Counted from the first letter of the stretch, positions 43,330 through 55,206 are shown. The stretch is 64,000 bases of DNA from Pseudomonadota bacterium (GCA_963204785.1 CAUJHG010000036.1:1-64000), one strand, 5' to 3'. Program-made: numbers and translations. The notes: generated by a model from the sequence alone, not told the origin.

Positions 43330-44622
43330 TCAATCGACGAACAGGGTCGCCGGGCACTCCAGAAACGCGCGCACCGACTGCACGAAGCGCGCAGCGTCCA
43401 TCCCGTCGATCACCCGGTGATCGAAGGACGAGGACAGGTTCATCGTCCGGCAGGCGCTCACCACGCCCGCACGGATCGCCGGCCGCTCGACGATCCGGTT
43501 GACCCCGACGATCGCGACCTCCGGGCGGTTGATCACCGGCGTGGACACGACCCCGCCCAGCGCGCCCAGGCTTGTGATCGTGATCGTCGAGCCCGACAGC
43601 TCGTCGCGTCCCGCCTTGCCGCTGCGGGCGAGCGCGGCCAGCCTCGCGATCTCCGTCGCGCTCGACCAGAGGTCGTGCTCCTGGGCGTCGCGCAGCACCG
43701 GGACCAGCAGGCCGGCGTCGGTGTGGGTCGCGATCCCCGCGTGGACCGCCGAGTGCAGCGCGACCACCCCGGCCTCGTCGTCGAAGCGCGCGTTGACCTT
43801 CGGGTGCTCCCGCACCGCCCGAACGACCGCGCGCAGCACGAAAGGCAGCAGCGTCAGCCTGCCGCGGGTCTGGGCGTGGCGCGCGTTGAGCTCGGCGCGC
43901 AGCGTCTCGAGCGCGGTCACGTCGACCTCCTCGACGTAGCTGAAGTGCGGGATCCGCCGCCACGACTCCTGCATGGCCTGCGCGATCCTGCGCCGCAGCC
44001 CGATCACCGGCAGTTCGCGCACCCGGGCTGCGGCGGCCGCGAACGCCAGGAGATCCTCGTGCCTGACGCGCCCGTCGGGGCCGCTGCCGGGCACCTGGCG
44101 CAGGTCCACGCCGAGCTCGCGCGCGTGCCGTCGCACGGAGGGCGAGGCCAGCGGCCTGCCGCTGCCATCCTCCCCGGGGCGCTGCGCCCGGGCCTGCTGC
44201 GCCGCGGCCGGCACGCCGACGCCGGTCCGGTTCGTCGCCGTGCCGCGGCCCGTGCCCTGCCCGCCGACCGCGTGGAGCGCGCGCACCTCCCGCCTGGCTT
44301 CCCCCGCCTGCGCTCCCGCTCGGATTTCCGCCGCCGCCCGCGGCGGCACGCCCGTCGGCTCCTCGGCCTGCCGTGACGGCGCCGAGGTCTCGATCGCGGC
44401 GAGCTCGCTTCCCACCGCGAGCGTGTCGCCGACCTCTCCGCCCAGGCGCACCACGGCGCCGGCCACCGGCGACGGGATCTCGACGTTCGCCTTCTCGGTC
44501 ATCACGACGGCAAGCGACTGGTCCTCGGCGACGGCATCGCCCACCGCGACCCGCCACTCGACGAGCTCGACTTCGGCGACGCCTTCGCCGATGTCGGGCA
44601 CCCTGATCGCGTGCAGCGCCAT
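43330..44622 (-). CDS. 2-oxoacid dehydrogenase E2 (dihydrolipoamide acyltransferase)
   Basis: The 430-residue protein has one lipoyl domain with the modified lysine in VMTEKANVEIPSP, then an Ala/Gly/Arg-rich linker. The E1/E3-binding domain SPSVRRHARELGVDLRQVPGSGPDGRVRHEDLL and the CAT domain with catalytic FDHRVIDGMDAARFVQ follow. It carries the acyl group from E1 to CoA. Gene order E1alpha-E1beta-E2 points to a branched-chain (BkdB-like) or acetoin-type complex. The start is 3 nt after the E1beta stop. No lpd (E3) gene is in the window. Confidence 0.92.
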   Translation of the reverse strand: MALHAIRVPDIGEGVAEVELVEWRVAVGDAVAEDQSLAVVMTEKANVEIPSPVAGAVVRLGGEVGDTLAVGSELAAIETSAPSRQAEEPTGVPPRAAAEIRAGAQAGEARREVRALHAVGGQGTGRGTATNRTGVGVPAAAQQARAQRPGEDGSGRPLASPSVRRHARELGVDLRQVPGSGPDGRVRHEDLLAFAAAAARVRELPVIGLRRRIAQAMQESWRRIPHFSYVEEVDVTALETLRAELNARHAQTRGRLTLLPFVLRAVVRAVREHPKVNARFDDEAGVVALHSAVHAGIATHTDAGLLVPVLRDAQEHDLWSSATEIARLAALARSGKAGRDELSGSTITITSLGALGGVVSTPVINRPEVAIVGVNRIVERPAIRAGVVSACRTMNLSSSFDHRVIDGMDAARFVQSVRAFLECPATLFVD

Positions 44623-44625
44623 CGC

Positions 44626-48035
<3,410 letters not shown>

Positions 48036-48071
48036 CTACCGGCAGGCCCGCCCCGGACCGGCGCGCCGGGC

Positions 48072-48749
48072 TCAATCCTCGAAACCGCGGAACACCGCCG
48101 CCTCGTCGACCGACTTGCGCCGCGAGACCACCGCGTTGGCGGGGAAGGACTCATCGGGCCAGCCCATCGCGACGCAGATCTGGATCACCTGGTCGTCCGG
48201 AATGCCCGCCTCGGCGCGCACGACCGGCGACTGCATGATCCCCTGGCTGTTGATCACGCAGCCCAGTCCGCGCGACCAGGCCGCGTTGACCAGCGCGTTG
48301 ACCACGCCGCCGCAGTCGAAGGGGGCGATGTCGCTGCCGTGGATCGAGCGGTCGTAGGTGACCACGATCGAGACCGGCGCGTCGAACTGCCGGAACCCGC
48401 GCAGCACCCAGTCCTGCCGCTTCTCCTTGTCGTGGCGCTCGATGCCCATCGCGGCAAAGAGCTGCTTGGCGATCTCGATCTGCCGCTCGCGGTGCGCGCC
48501 TTCGTAGCCGGGCCCCATGCGGAACTCGCGCGAGTCCGGCACGCCCGCCAGGTTGCGCTCGACGGTGCCCTTGCGGATGCGGTCCAGGACCTCGCCGGCG
48601 ACCACGTAGAAGTTCCAGGGCTGGGTGTTCAGCGAGGTGGGCGCGCGCATCGCGAGCTCGAGCACCTCGCGCACCAGGGCCCTGGGCACCGGCTTTGGCA
48701 GGAAGCCCCGGATGCTTCGGCGGCTGCGGATCACCTCGTCGAATTCCAT
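48072..48749 (-). CDS. Nitroreductase family protein
   Basis: The 225-residue FMN protein shows the family opening VIRSRRSIRGFLPKPVPRALVREVLELAMRAPTSLNTQPWNFYVV, where the RRSIR and PTSLNTQPW segments bind FMN. FDCGGVVNALVNAAWSRGLGCVI and ICVAMGWPDE near the C-terminus are also typical. These enzymes reduce nitroaromatics, quinones or dehalogenate. The ATG at 48749 (MEFDEVIRS) is taken over 48872 because the extension is Arg/Pro-rich. Divergent from the Liv operon, in the same orientation as the SDR. Confidence 0.9.
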   Translation of the reverse strand: MEFDEVIRSRRSIRGFLPKPVPRALVREVLELAMRAPTSLNTQPWNFYVVAGEVLDRIRKGTVERNLAGVPDSREFRMGPGYEGAHRERQIEIAKQLFAAMGIERHDKEKRQDWVLRGFRQFDAPVSIVVTYDRSIHGSDIAPFDCGGVVNALVNAAWSRGLGCVINSQGIMQSPVVRAEAGIPDDQVIQICVAMGWPDESFPANAVVSRRKSVDEAAVFRGFED

Positions 48750-49084
48750 CGTCCTGCCCTCGTCTTCGTCTGTGTGGTGCGTCGACCGAGGGGCCCATCG
48801 ACCCGGCGCGCGCGAACTGCGCGGCGCCCCCCGGCGGGCCGATACTAGCGCACCGCTTCGCCACGGATGCATCGACCCCCTGCGCTCGGCGGCCGCGGCG
48901 TGCTACTTTCTGCGCGTTTCGACCGATGCGCGCCGATTGCGGCCCGCGGCGACCGGTGCCACCGGCGTCGCGGGGGCTACGGGGCGACAGCTTCGGACGG
49001 ACCCGCTTCACCGATGGACGAACACTCCGGACCCGTTGCGCAAGACCGCAGGACACGCAGCGTGCCCGCCGACGAGGAGACGAC
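48750..49084. other. Intergenic gap between nitroreductase and Liv operon
   Basis: This 335-bp divergent gap must contain both promoters. I see no conserved ORF, no clear -35/-10 pair and no RNA gene; only the GAGGAG ribosome site of the receptor gene at its right end is clear. Confidence 0.6.
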
Positions 49085-50251
49085 ATGGACACGAACAAGC
49101 GCAGGACCACGATCTCGATCGCCGCAATCGCAGCCGCCTCGGCGCTCGCGGTGGGCGTCGCGCACGCCCAGCCGAAGGACCCGAAGAGCTACAAGATCGG
49201 CGCGATCTTCGCGATGAGCGGCGGCGGCAGCTTCTACGGCACCGTGATGAGCCAGGGCATGAAGCTGGCGATCGAGGAGATCAACGCCAAGGGCGGCGTC
49301 AACGGCATCCCGCTCGAGGCGGTGATCGAGGACCACAAGTCCGGCAACGCCCAGGAGGCGGTGTCGGCGATGAACCGGATGATCACCCTCCACGACGTGA
49401 AGATGGTGATGACCTCGTACAGCGCGCCCACGCAGGCGGTTGCGCCGCTGGCCGACCAGCACCACATCCTGCTGCTCAACGGCGGCGGAGTGTCCAACAA
49501 CCTGGTGGGCGTGTCGAAGTACATGTTCCACAACCGCTCGCTGGCCGCCGACCTCGGCCTGGTCGCCGCCTCGTACCTGAACTCGGAGGGCGCGAAGAAG
49601 CTCGCCGCGCTGCAGTGGAAGAACGACGCGGGCGACAGCGTCACCAGCGCGGTGAACCCCTACTGGCAGGGCAAGGGCGGCTCGGTCGTGGCGGTGGAAT
49701 CCGTGCCGCAGGGCGCCACCAACATGGACACGCAGATCGCCAAGCTGCGCTCGGCCAACCCGGACGCGATCGGCATCTGGATGTGGGCGCCCGAGGTCGG
49801 GCTCGCGGTCAAGCGGATCCGCGAGTTCGGGATGAAGCAGCCGGTGATCGGCGTCGAGTTCACGCAGAACGACGCGAAGATCGCCGGACCGGCCGCCGAC
49901 GGCTATCTCTACATCAACGACTACTTCGAGCCCTCGGCCGACCAGCCGTGGTCGAAGTCCTTCGCCGAGGCCTACGAGAAGAAGTACGGCGCCAAGCCCG
50001 AGTTCTACGCGGCGAACTACTACGAGGGCGTCTACATGCTCGCCGAGCTGCTCAAGCGCGCCCGCGCCAAGGGCGGCGACTACATGGACGCCGAGGTGTT
50101 CAAGAAGGCGCTGTACGAGAACCCGAAGTTCGACAGCGTCTACGGCGGCCAGATGAGCTTCAAGCCCAACGGCGTGGCGCAAAAGCGCGTCGGGCTGTTC
50201 AAGGTGGTCGACGGCAAGGGCGTCTTCCAGAAGTTCGTCGAGGTTCGCTGA
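49085..50251 (+). CDS. Branched-chain amino acid-type ABC substrate-binding protein
   Basis: The 388-residue receptor has a Sec signal (IAAIAAASALAVGVAHAQ) and the two-lobe ANF/LivK fold: YKIGAIFAMSGGGSFYGTVMSQGMKLAIEEINAKGGVNG, then SYSAPTQAVAPLADQHHI. GAGGAG precedes the ATG. It is the first gene of a complete operon (receptor, LivH, LivM-LivG fusion, LivF). Members of this family in Burkholderiales also take amides, aromatics and urea, so the ligand is not certain. Confidence 0.92.
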   Translation: MDTNKRRTTISIAAIAAASALAVGVAHAQPKDPKSYKIGAIFAMSGGGSFYGTVMSQGMKLAIEEINAKGGVNGIPLEAVIEDHKSGNAQEAVSAMNRMITLHDVKMVMTSYSAPTQAVAPLADQHHILLLNGGGVSNNLVGVSKYMFHNRSLAADLGLVAASYLNSEGAKKLAALQWKNDAGDSVTSAVNPYWQGKGGSVVAVESVPQGATNMDTQIAKLRSANPDAIGIWMWAPEVGLAVKRIREFGMKQPVIGVEFTQNDAKIAGPAADGYLYINDYFEPSADQPWSKSFAEAYEKKYGAKPEFYAANYYEGVYMLAELLKRARAKGGDYMDAEVFKKALYENPKFDSVYGGQMSFKPNGVAQKRVGLFKVVDGKGVFQKFVEVR

Positions 50252-50280
50252 TCGCCTGACCGGCGACGCTCGAGGCTGCC

Positions 50281-51144
50281 GTGGACCTTCTCGCACAACT
50301 GATCGCCAACGGCCTGGTCAACGGCAGCCACTACGCGCTGCTGGCGCTGGGCTTCGGGCTGATCTTCGGCACCACCCGGGTCACCCACTTCGCGTTCGGC
50401 CCGGTCTACGCGGTGTCGGCCTACGGCTGCTGGTTCGCCGCCGACACCCTCGGCGCGCCCCTGTGGCTCGCCGGGGTCGCGGGCGTGCTGACCGGCGCGC
50501 TGGTCGGGGTGCTGTCCTACCTGCTGGTCTACCGGCCCTTCGAGCGCAAGGGCAGCCCCTCGTTCGTGCTCCTGATCGCATCGCTGGGGCTGTTCATCGT
50601 CCTGGAGAACGCGATCGGCGTGGTGTTCGGCACGGACACCAAGGTGGTGCCCTCGCCGCCCTCGGGGATCTTCCTCTGGGGGCCACTGGTGGTCACCGGC
50701 GTCCAGCTCGCGCAGCTCGCGGCCCTGCCGATCGTCGGCCTGGCGCTGTGGCTGTACCTGACGCGCACCCGGATGGGCAAGGCGGTGCTCGCGATGACCG
50801 ACAACCCCGAGATGGCGCGCGTGATCGGCATCGACACGCTGCGGGTGTCGATCCTCGCCTTCGCGATCGGCTCGGCGATCGCCGCGGTGCCCGCCGGGCT
50901 GATCCTGGTCAAGGACGGCGCCACCGCGCACATGGGCTTCCTCGCGGTGTTCATGGCCTTCGTCGCGGTGGTGGTCGGCGGCGTCGGCTCGCTGCGCGGC
51001 GCGGTGATCGGCGGGCTGGTGCTGGGCCTGGTCGAGAGCACCGGGATGGTGCGCATCCCCACCGAGTGGCAGAGCTCGGTGGCCTTCGTCGTGCTCTTCG
51101 TCGTGCTGCTGTTCCGGCCCCGCGGCCTGTTCGGCGGGCGCTAG
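50281..51144 (+). CDS. livH: Branched-chain amino acid ABC transporter permease LivH
   Basis: A GTG start gives 287 residues with about eight hydrophobic spans. The LivH signature NGLVNGSHYALLALGFGLIFGTTRVTHFAFG lies at the N-terminus and ARVIGIDTLRVSILAFAIGSAIAAVPAG contains the EAA-like loop for ATPase contact. It partners the LivM half of the next gene to form the membrane channel. It starts 29 nt after the receptor gene. Confidence 0.93.
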   Translation: MDLLAQLIANGLVNGSHYALLALGFGLIFGTTRVTHFAFGPVYAVSAYGCWFAADTLGAPLWLAGVAGVLTGALVGVLSYLLVYRPFERKGSPSFVLLIASLGLFIVLENAIGVVFGTDTKVVPSPPSGIFLWGPLVVTGVQLAQLAALPIVGLALWLYLTRTRMGKAVLAMTDNPEMARVIGIDTLRVSILAFAIGSAIAAVPAGLILVKDGATAHMGFLAVFMAFVAVVVGGVGSLRGAVIGGLVLGLVESTGMVRIPTEWQSSVAFVVLFVVLLFRPRGLFGGR

Positions 51145-51163
51145 CCCAGGGGGGCCCGAGGAC

Positions 51164-52834
51164 ATGGACTATCTGCTGCACGTGCTGGTCATGGTCGCGA
51201 TCTACGCGATCCTGGTGAGCTCCTTCAACCTGCTGATCGGCTACGCAGGGCTGTTCGCGCTGTCGCACGCCGCCTTCTTCGGCGTGGGCGCCTATGCCAC
51301 TGCGGTGCTCGCGGCCACCCACGGCCTGCCCTTCCCGGTGCCGCTGCTGGCGGGGATCGCGATCACGGCGGCGCTTGGCGTCGTGGTCGCGCTGCCGGCG
51401 CTGCGCATCGGCGGCGACTATCTCGTCATCGTCACGCTCGCGCTGCAGGTCATCGTGACCACGATCCTGCTGAACTGGACCGGGATGACCGGCGGCACCG
51501 ACGGGATCCGCGCGATCCCGCGCCTGAGCGTGTTCGGCACGCCGCTGGACACCCCGGGCAGGTTCCTGCCGATGGCCGCGCTCGTGGCCGCGATCTGCTA
51601 CCTGATCGCCTGGCGGCTGGGCGCCTCGCCCTTCGGCCGGGCGCTCAAGGCGATGCGCGAGAACGAGGCGGCGGTGCAGGCCGTGGGCAAGAACGTGGTC
51701 GCGATGAAGCTCACCGTGTTCGCAATCGCCGCCGCGCTCGCGTCGGTCGCCGGCTGGCTCTACGCGCACTACGTCACCTTCGTCTCGGCGGACACCTTCA
51801 CGGTCGAGCTCACGATCTACCTGCTGACCATGGTGATCGTCGGCGGCACCGGCAACCTCGCGGGTTCGCTGGTCGGCGCGCTGGTGCTGACGCTGCTGCC
51901 CGAGGCGCTGAAGTTCATCGACATGCCCTCCGACATCGCCGACAAGATCCGGCTGATGATGTACGGCGTGCTGCTGATCGTGATGCTGCGGCTGCGCCCG
52001 CAGGGGCTGCTGCCGGAGTCGGCGTCCGCGCACAGCTACGACGCACCTCCCGAGCGCCCTCCGGTGGCCGCCGCAGTGGCCGGGGCGGCGCTCGAAGGGA
52101 CGGGGCTGTCGAAGCGATTCGGCGGGATCGTCGCGGTCTCGAGCTTCGACATCACGATCGAGCCGGGACGGATCACCGGCCTGATCGGCCCCAATGGCGC
52201 CGGCAAGACCACTGCGTTCAACCTGCTCACCGGTTTCCTGCAGCCCAACGGCGGCGAAGTGCGCTACCGGGGCCGCTCGCTGCGAGGGCTCAAGCCGCAC
52301 CAGATCGTGTCCGCCGGCGTGGCCCGCTCCTTCCAGGACCTCAAGCTCTTCACCGGGCTCACGGTGCTCGAGAACGTGCTGGTCGCGCTTCCCCGCCAGC
52401 GCGGCGACCTGCTGCGCTACGTGTACTTCGCGCCCTGGGTGGTGCGGCGCGAGGAGCGCGAGAACCTCGCGAAGGCAATGTCGATCCTCGAGTTCGTCGG
52501 CCTGGCCGAGCGCGCCGGCGAGCTCGCCTCGGACCTCTCCTACGCCGAGGAGAAGCTGCTGGTGGTGGCGCGCCTGCTGGCCACCGGCGCCGAAGCGCTG
52601 CTGTTCGACGAGCCGCTCTCGGGGCTTGCGCCCAATGCGCTCGCCAGGGTGATGCCGATCTTCAGGCGGCTGGCGCAGTCGGGCCGCACGCTGTGCATCA
52701 TCGAGCACAACCTGGACGTGATCCGCGAGCTGTGCGACACCGTCGTGTTCCTCGACGAAGGACGCAAGATGGCCCAGGGCACGCCGGAGCAGCTGATACA
52801 CGACCCCGAACTCTCGGAGCGCTACTTCAGATGA
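51164..52834 (+). CDS. Fused LivM permease and LivG ATPase
   Basis: The 556-residue protein joins two normally separate subunits. Residues 1 to about 300 form the LivM permease (FNLLIGYAGLFALSHAAFFGVGAYATAV and the EAA-like ALKAMRENEAAVQAVGKN). A linker of about 20 residues follows. Residues 310-556 form the LivG ATPase with Walker A GPNGAGKTT, Q-loop, the variant signature LSYAEEKLL and Walker B LLFDEP. Such fusions are known in Burkholderiales. The stop overlaps the LivF start as ATGA, so translation is coupled. Confidence 0.92.
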   Translation: MDYLLHVLVMVAIYAILVSSFNLLIGYAGLFALSHAAFFGVGAYATAVLAATHGLPFPVPLLAGIAITAALGVVVALPALRIGGDYLVIVTLALQVIVTTILLNWTGMTGGTDGIRAIPRLSVFGTPLDTPGRFLPMAALVAAICYLIAWRLGASPFGRALKAMRENEAAVQAVGKNVVAMKLTVFAIAAALASVAGWLYAHYVTFVSADTFTVELTIYLLTMVIVGGTGNLAGSLVGALVLTLLPEALKFIDMPSDIADKIRLMMYGVLLIVMLRLRPQGLLPESASAHSYDAPPERPPVAAAVAGAALEGTGLSKRFGGIVAVSSFDITIEPGRITGLIGPNGAGKTTAFNLLTGFLQPNGGEVRYRGRSLRGLKPHQIVSAGVARSFQDLKLFTGLTVLENVLVALPRQRGDLLRYVYFAPWVVRREERENLAKAMSILEFVGLAERAGELASDLSYAEEKLLVVARLLATGAEALLFDEPLSGLAPNALARVMPIFRRLAQSGRTLCIIEHNLDVIRELCDTVVFLDEGRKMAQGTPEQLIHDPELSERYFR

Positions 52835-53538
52835 GCGTGTCGCTGAGCGTCGCCGGCCTGGTGGCAGGCTACGGCAAGAAACGGGTGGTCGACGGGATCG
52901 ACCTCACGGTGGACAAGGGGTCCATCCTGCTGCTGCTCGGCCACAACGGGGCAGGCAAGACCACCTTCGTGCGCGCGCTGTTCGGCCTGATGAAACCCGA
53001 GGCAGGCACGGTGCGCCTGGGCGAGCAGGAGATCACCGGACGCTCGCCGGCGCGCAACGTCGCCGACGGCTTCGCCTTCGTCCCGCAGGGGCACGGCGTC
53101 TTCCGCACCCTCAGCGTGGCGGACAACCTCGAGCTCGGCGGCTTCGCGGTGCACGACCGCAGCCTGCTGCCCGAGCGCCGCGAGCGGATCTTCGCGATGT
53201 TCCCGATCCTCGCGGAGCGGCGCGCCCAGCTCGCCGGCACCATGTCCGGCGGCCAGCAGCAGATGCTCGCGATCGGCATCGCCCTGATGCACGCCCCGCG
53301 CTTCCTGGTGCTCGACGAGCCCTCGATCGGCCTGGCGCCGAACCTGGTCGACAAGGTGATGCAGAGCGTGGCGCAGATCAACCGCGAGATGGGCACCACG
53401 ATCCTGATCGTCGAGCAGAACGTCAAGGCCAGCCTGCCCATCGCACACCACGCGGTGGTCTTCAAGACCGGGCGCAAGATCTACGACGGCGCCCCCGAGC
53501 CCCTGTCCGACCACCAGCGGCTGATGGAGCTGTTCTGA
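52831..53538 (+). CDS. livF: Branched-chain amino acid ABC transporter ATPase LivF
   Basis: The 235-residue ATPase has Walker A GHNGAGKTT, the FVPQGHGVFRTLSV Q-loop region, the signature MSGGQQQML and Walker B FLVLDEPSIGLAP, all characteristic of LivF. It dimerises with the LivG half of the fusion to power the transporter. The ATG overlaps the upstream TGA by four bases. Its own last codons carry GGAG placed 5 nt before a CTG that overlaps its stop, the only plausible start of dgkA. Confidence 0.93.
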   Translation: MSVSLSVAGLVAGYGKKRVVDGIDLTVDKGSILLLLGHNGAGKTTFVRALFGLMKPEAGTVRLGEQEITGRSPARNVADGFAFVPQGHGVFRTLSVADNLELGGFAVHDRSLLPERRERIFAMFPILAERRAQLAGTMSGGQQQMLAIGIALMHAPRFLVLDEPSIGLAPNLVDKVMQSVAQINREMGTTILIVEQNVKASLPIAHHAVVFKTGRKIYDGAPEPLSDHQRLMELF

Positions 53539-54014
53539 GCCCGGCGCGCCCGCCCGGCGACGGCGGCAACGGGGACGGGAACGCGCTCGCCGCGCCCACC
53601 GCCGCGCGACCTGAACCGACACCCGATGCGCAGTGGCTGCGCCACCGCGAGCGCAACGGGCTGCACAGGCTCTGGTGGGCCCTCGGCTACTCGCTCGCAG
53701 GCCTGCGCACCGCCTGGACGAGCTCCCCCGCGTTCCGGCAGGAGAGCTGCATCGCCGCGGTGCTGACGCCCGCAGCCTTCTGGGTCGGACGCGACTGGAC
53801 GCAGACCGCAGTCCTGTGCGCGGTGCTCGGGCTGGTGCTGATCGTCGAGCTGCTCAATTCGGCGATCGAGGCCACGGTCGACCGCATCTCGCTCGAGAGC
53901 CACCCGCTCGCCAAGGGCGCCAAGGACATGGGAAGCGCCGCGGTGCTGGTCGCGCTGCTGCTGTGCGCACTCGTGTGGGCGCTGGCGCTGGCCGCCCGCC
54001 TGGGCGGCAGCTGA
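53535..54014 (+). CDS. dgkA: Diacylglycerol kinase DgkA (non-canonical start)
   Basis: The family phosphorylates diacylglycerol in the inner membrane, recycling lipid from osmoregulated glucan synthesis. The full domain reads GLHRLWWALGYSLAGLRTAW, then FRQESCIAAVL, the catalytic VELLNSAIEATVDRI and LAKGAKDMGSAAVL, with three membrane helices. The ORF track starts only at GTG 53760, which cuts off the first helix. Upstream in frame there is no ATG, GTG or TTG. CTG at 53535 overlaps the livF stop (CTGA) with GGAG 5 nt upstream and would give 159 residues with a 35-residue Pro/Ala extension. A start-region sequencing error is the alternative. Confidence 0.75.
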   Translation: MSPARPPGDGGNGDGNALAAPTAARPEPTPDAQWLRHRERNGLHRLWWALGYSLAGLRTAWTSSPAFRQESCIAAVLTPAAFWVGRDWTQTAVLCAVLGLVLIVELLNSAIEATVDRISLESHPLAKGAKDMGSAAVLVALLLCALVWALALAARLGGS

Positions 54015-54044
54015 AGACCCTGGAGCGCGCGCCGCGCGCGGGAA

Positions 54045-54067
54045 AAGATATACTTCAGATGCATCTT
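54045..54067. promoter_or_regulatory. NsrR-like nitric-oxide operator upstream of the DUF2249 gene
   Basis: Two inverted 11-bp halves are separated by one base: AAGATATACTT and, on the other strand, AAGATGCATCT. They match the known NsrR half-site AAGATGYATTT at 9/11 and 10/11. A -10-like TATACT lies inside the left half. DUF2249 genes are established members of predicted NO-stress regulons, so the match and the target agree. The nsrR gene itself is not in the window. Confidence 0.65.
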
Positions 54068-54097
54068 ATAGCCGAACCCAACGGAGAACAGGCAGCC

Positions 54098-54403
54098 ATG
54101 CGAGAGATCATCCGCTCACGAACAAGCGATTCTGCAACCATCGTCGCAGCGCTCCCGCGCATCATCGACTTCCGCACCACCGCCCCCGAGGAGCAGAACG
54201 ACCTCCTCTTCTCGGCCTTCAACGCCCTGCCCCAGGGCGCCGCGCTGGAGCTGGTCAGCAACCAGGATCCCGCCCCGGTGTACCGCCGGTTCAAGGGGCA
54301 CTTCCACGGCGCGTTCACCTGGGACACCCTCGAAGAGGGCCCGCAGACCTGGCGCGCGCGCATCGGCAAGGCGCCCGGGAACTGCTGCGGAAGCTGCGGC
54401 TGA
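54098..54403 (+). CDS. DUF2249 domain-containing protein
   Basis: The 101-residue protein has the DUF2249 core RIIDFRTTAPEEQNDLLFSAFNALPQGAALELVSNQDPAPVYRRF, then a histidine-rich KGHFHGAFTW and a Cys-rich end GNCCGSCG. The family is linked to nitric-oxide and anaerobic stress regulation; biochemical role unknown. The ORF-track start and even the ATG at 54059 lie in the NsrR-like operator, so the ATG at 54098 (MREIIRSRT) is chosen. Confidence 0.8.
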   Translation: MREIIRSRTSDSATIVAALPRIIDFRTTAPEEQNDLLFSAFNALPQGAALELVSNQDPAPVYRRFKGHFHGAFTWDTLEEGPQTWRARIGKAPGNCCGSCG

Positions 54404-54831
54404 CAGCAGGGCGCGGGCTCGCGCTCCGACAACCGGGCTTTCGCCCCTCCTGGCCTGCCCGCAGAACGTCGGGCGACTGGCGGTGGGCGCGCCCGACGGA
54501 CTGCTGGTCGCGGATCTCCTCCGACTGCCGCGCTGGTGCCGATGGTGCTTTCCGCTGCAGCGGCGCTCGTGCACGCCTGACGGCTCTTCCGGCGGGAGCT
54601 ACGCAGCGCCCGACGCGCACTGAGGGCCGACGGCCAGGACATCGCCAGTTGTCTGCTGCTGACTGTCGCAGCGGTGATCCGGGTGTTCGGGCCGCTCGTC
54701 CAGCCCATGTTCCAGGTGCAGAGCACCTGTACTCGGGAGCGCTGTGGTCGACGGCGTTCGCGGCGCACATCGATTTGCGCCGCCACCATCGAGGCCGGCA
54801 ACCTGGGCGACGGCAAGCAGCGAGGCCAACC
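54404..54831. other. Degenerate 428-bp stretch ending in a toxin remnant
   Basis: No intact gene is seen. Its last ~80 bp (from about 54750) translate, with one frame change, as AAHIDLR and IEAGNLGDGK. That resembles the middle of HigB/RelE-type addiction-module killer proteins (typically ARI..R..RLEAGNLGDxK). The stretch before it (LRADGQDIASCLLLTVAAVIRVFGPL in one frame) is not recognised. Confidence 0.5.
54750..54831 (+). pseudogene. Remnant of a HigB/RelE-like toxin gene
   Basis: The fragment IEAGNLGDGK directly before the antitoxin ATG matches the conserved centre of TIGR02683-type killer proteins; the preceding AAHIDLR is in a shifted frame. The N-terminal half and everything after GDGK are gone, consistent with decay of the toxin while the antitoxin survived. 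Confidence 0.5.
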
Positions 54832-55206
54832 ATGAACCATCCGCGTGATTCGAGTTTCAGCGACTACCTGGCCGAAGCACTCAAAGACCCCGTCGAGGCC
54901 GCTGCGTACATCGAAGCCGCGCTCGAACTGGATGACCCGGCCGCGCTGCTGGTGGCCATGCGCCACGTTGCGCAGGCGCACGGCATGGCGGCGGTGACGC
55001 GCCGCGCCGGCATGGGGGAGAAATCCCTGTTCCGTGCGCTGAGCCCCACAGGCAATCCGACACTGACGACGGTTCACAAGGCGCTGCACGCGATGGGGCT
55101 GCGTCTGAGCGTGCAGCCGCTCGACGAGTCCGAGGTCGCGTGTCGATTTCGCCGGCGCCTGCCTCGACGGGGGAAAAACCCGCATCGACATCGGCTGGCG
55201 CGATGA
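54832..55206 (+). CDS. Orphan HigA-like antitoxin (addiction module antidote)
   Basis: The protein has the TIGR02684 pattern: FSDYLAEALKDPVEAAAYIEAALELDDPAALLVAMRHVAQAHGMAAVTRRAGMGEKSLFRALSPTGNPTLTTVHKALHAMGLRLSVQPL, whose second half is the helix-turn-helix. Residues after about 104 (CRFRRRLPRRGKN) are unlike the family and probably follow a lost stop codon, giving 124 residues. GAGG precedes the ATG. The partner toxin that should lie upstream is reduced to a fragment. Confidence 0.75.
   Translation: MNHPRDSSFSDYLAEALKDPVEAAAYIEAALELDDPAALLVAMRHVAQAHGMAAVTRRAGMGEKSLFRALSPTGNPTLTTVHKALHAMGLRLSVQPLDESEVACRFRRRLPRRGKNPHRHRLAR

Noticed and set aside
53760-54014. GTG at 53760 as start of dgkA
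   Set aside because: It would cut off the first helix and the conserved GLHRLWWALGYSLAGLRTAW segment that is in frame upstream.
54315-54833. 172-codon minus-strand ORF over the degenerate stretch
   Set aside because: Arg/Ala/Cys-rich, no motif, and partly antisense to the DUF2249 gene.
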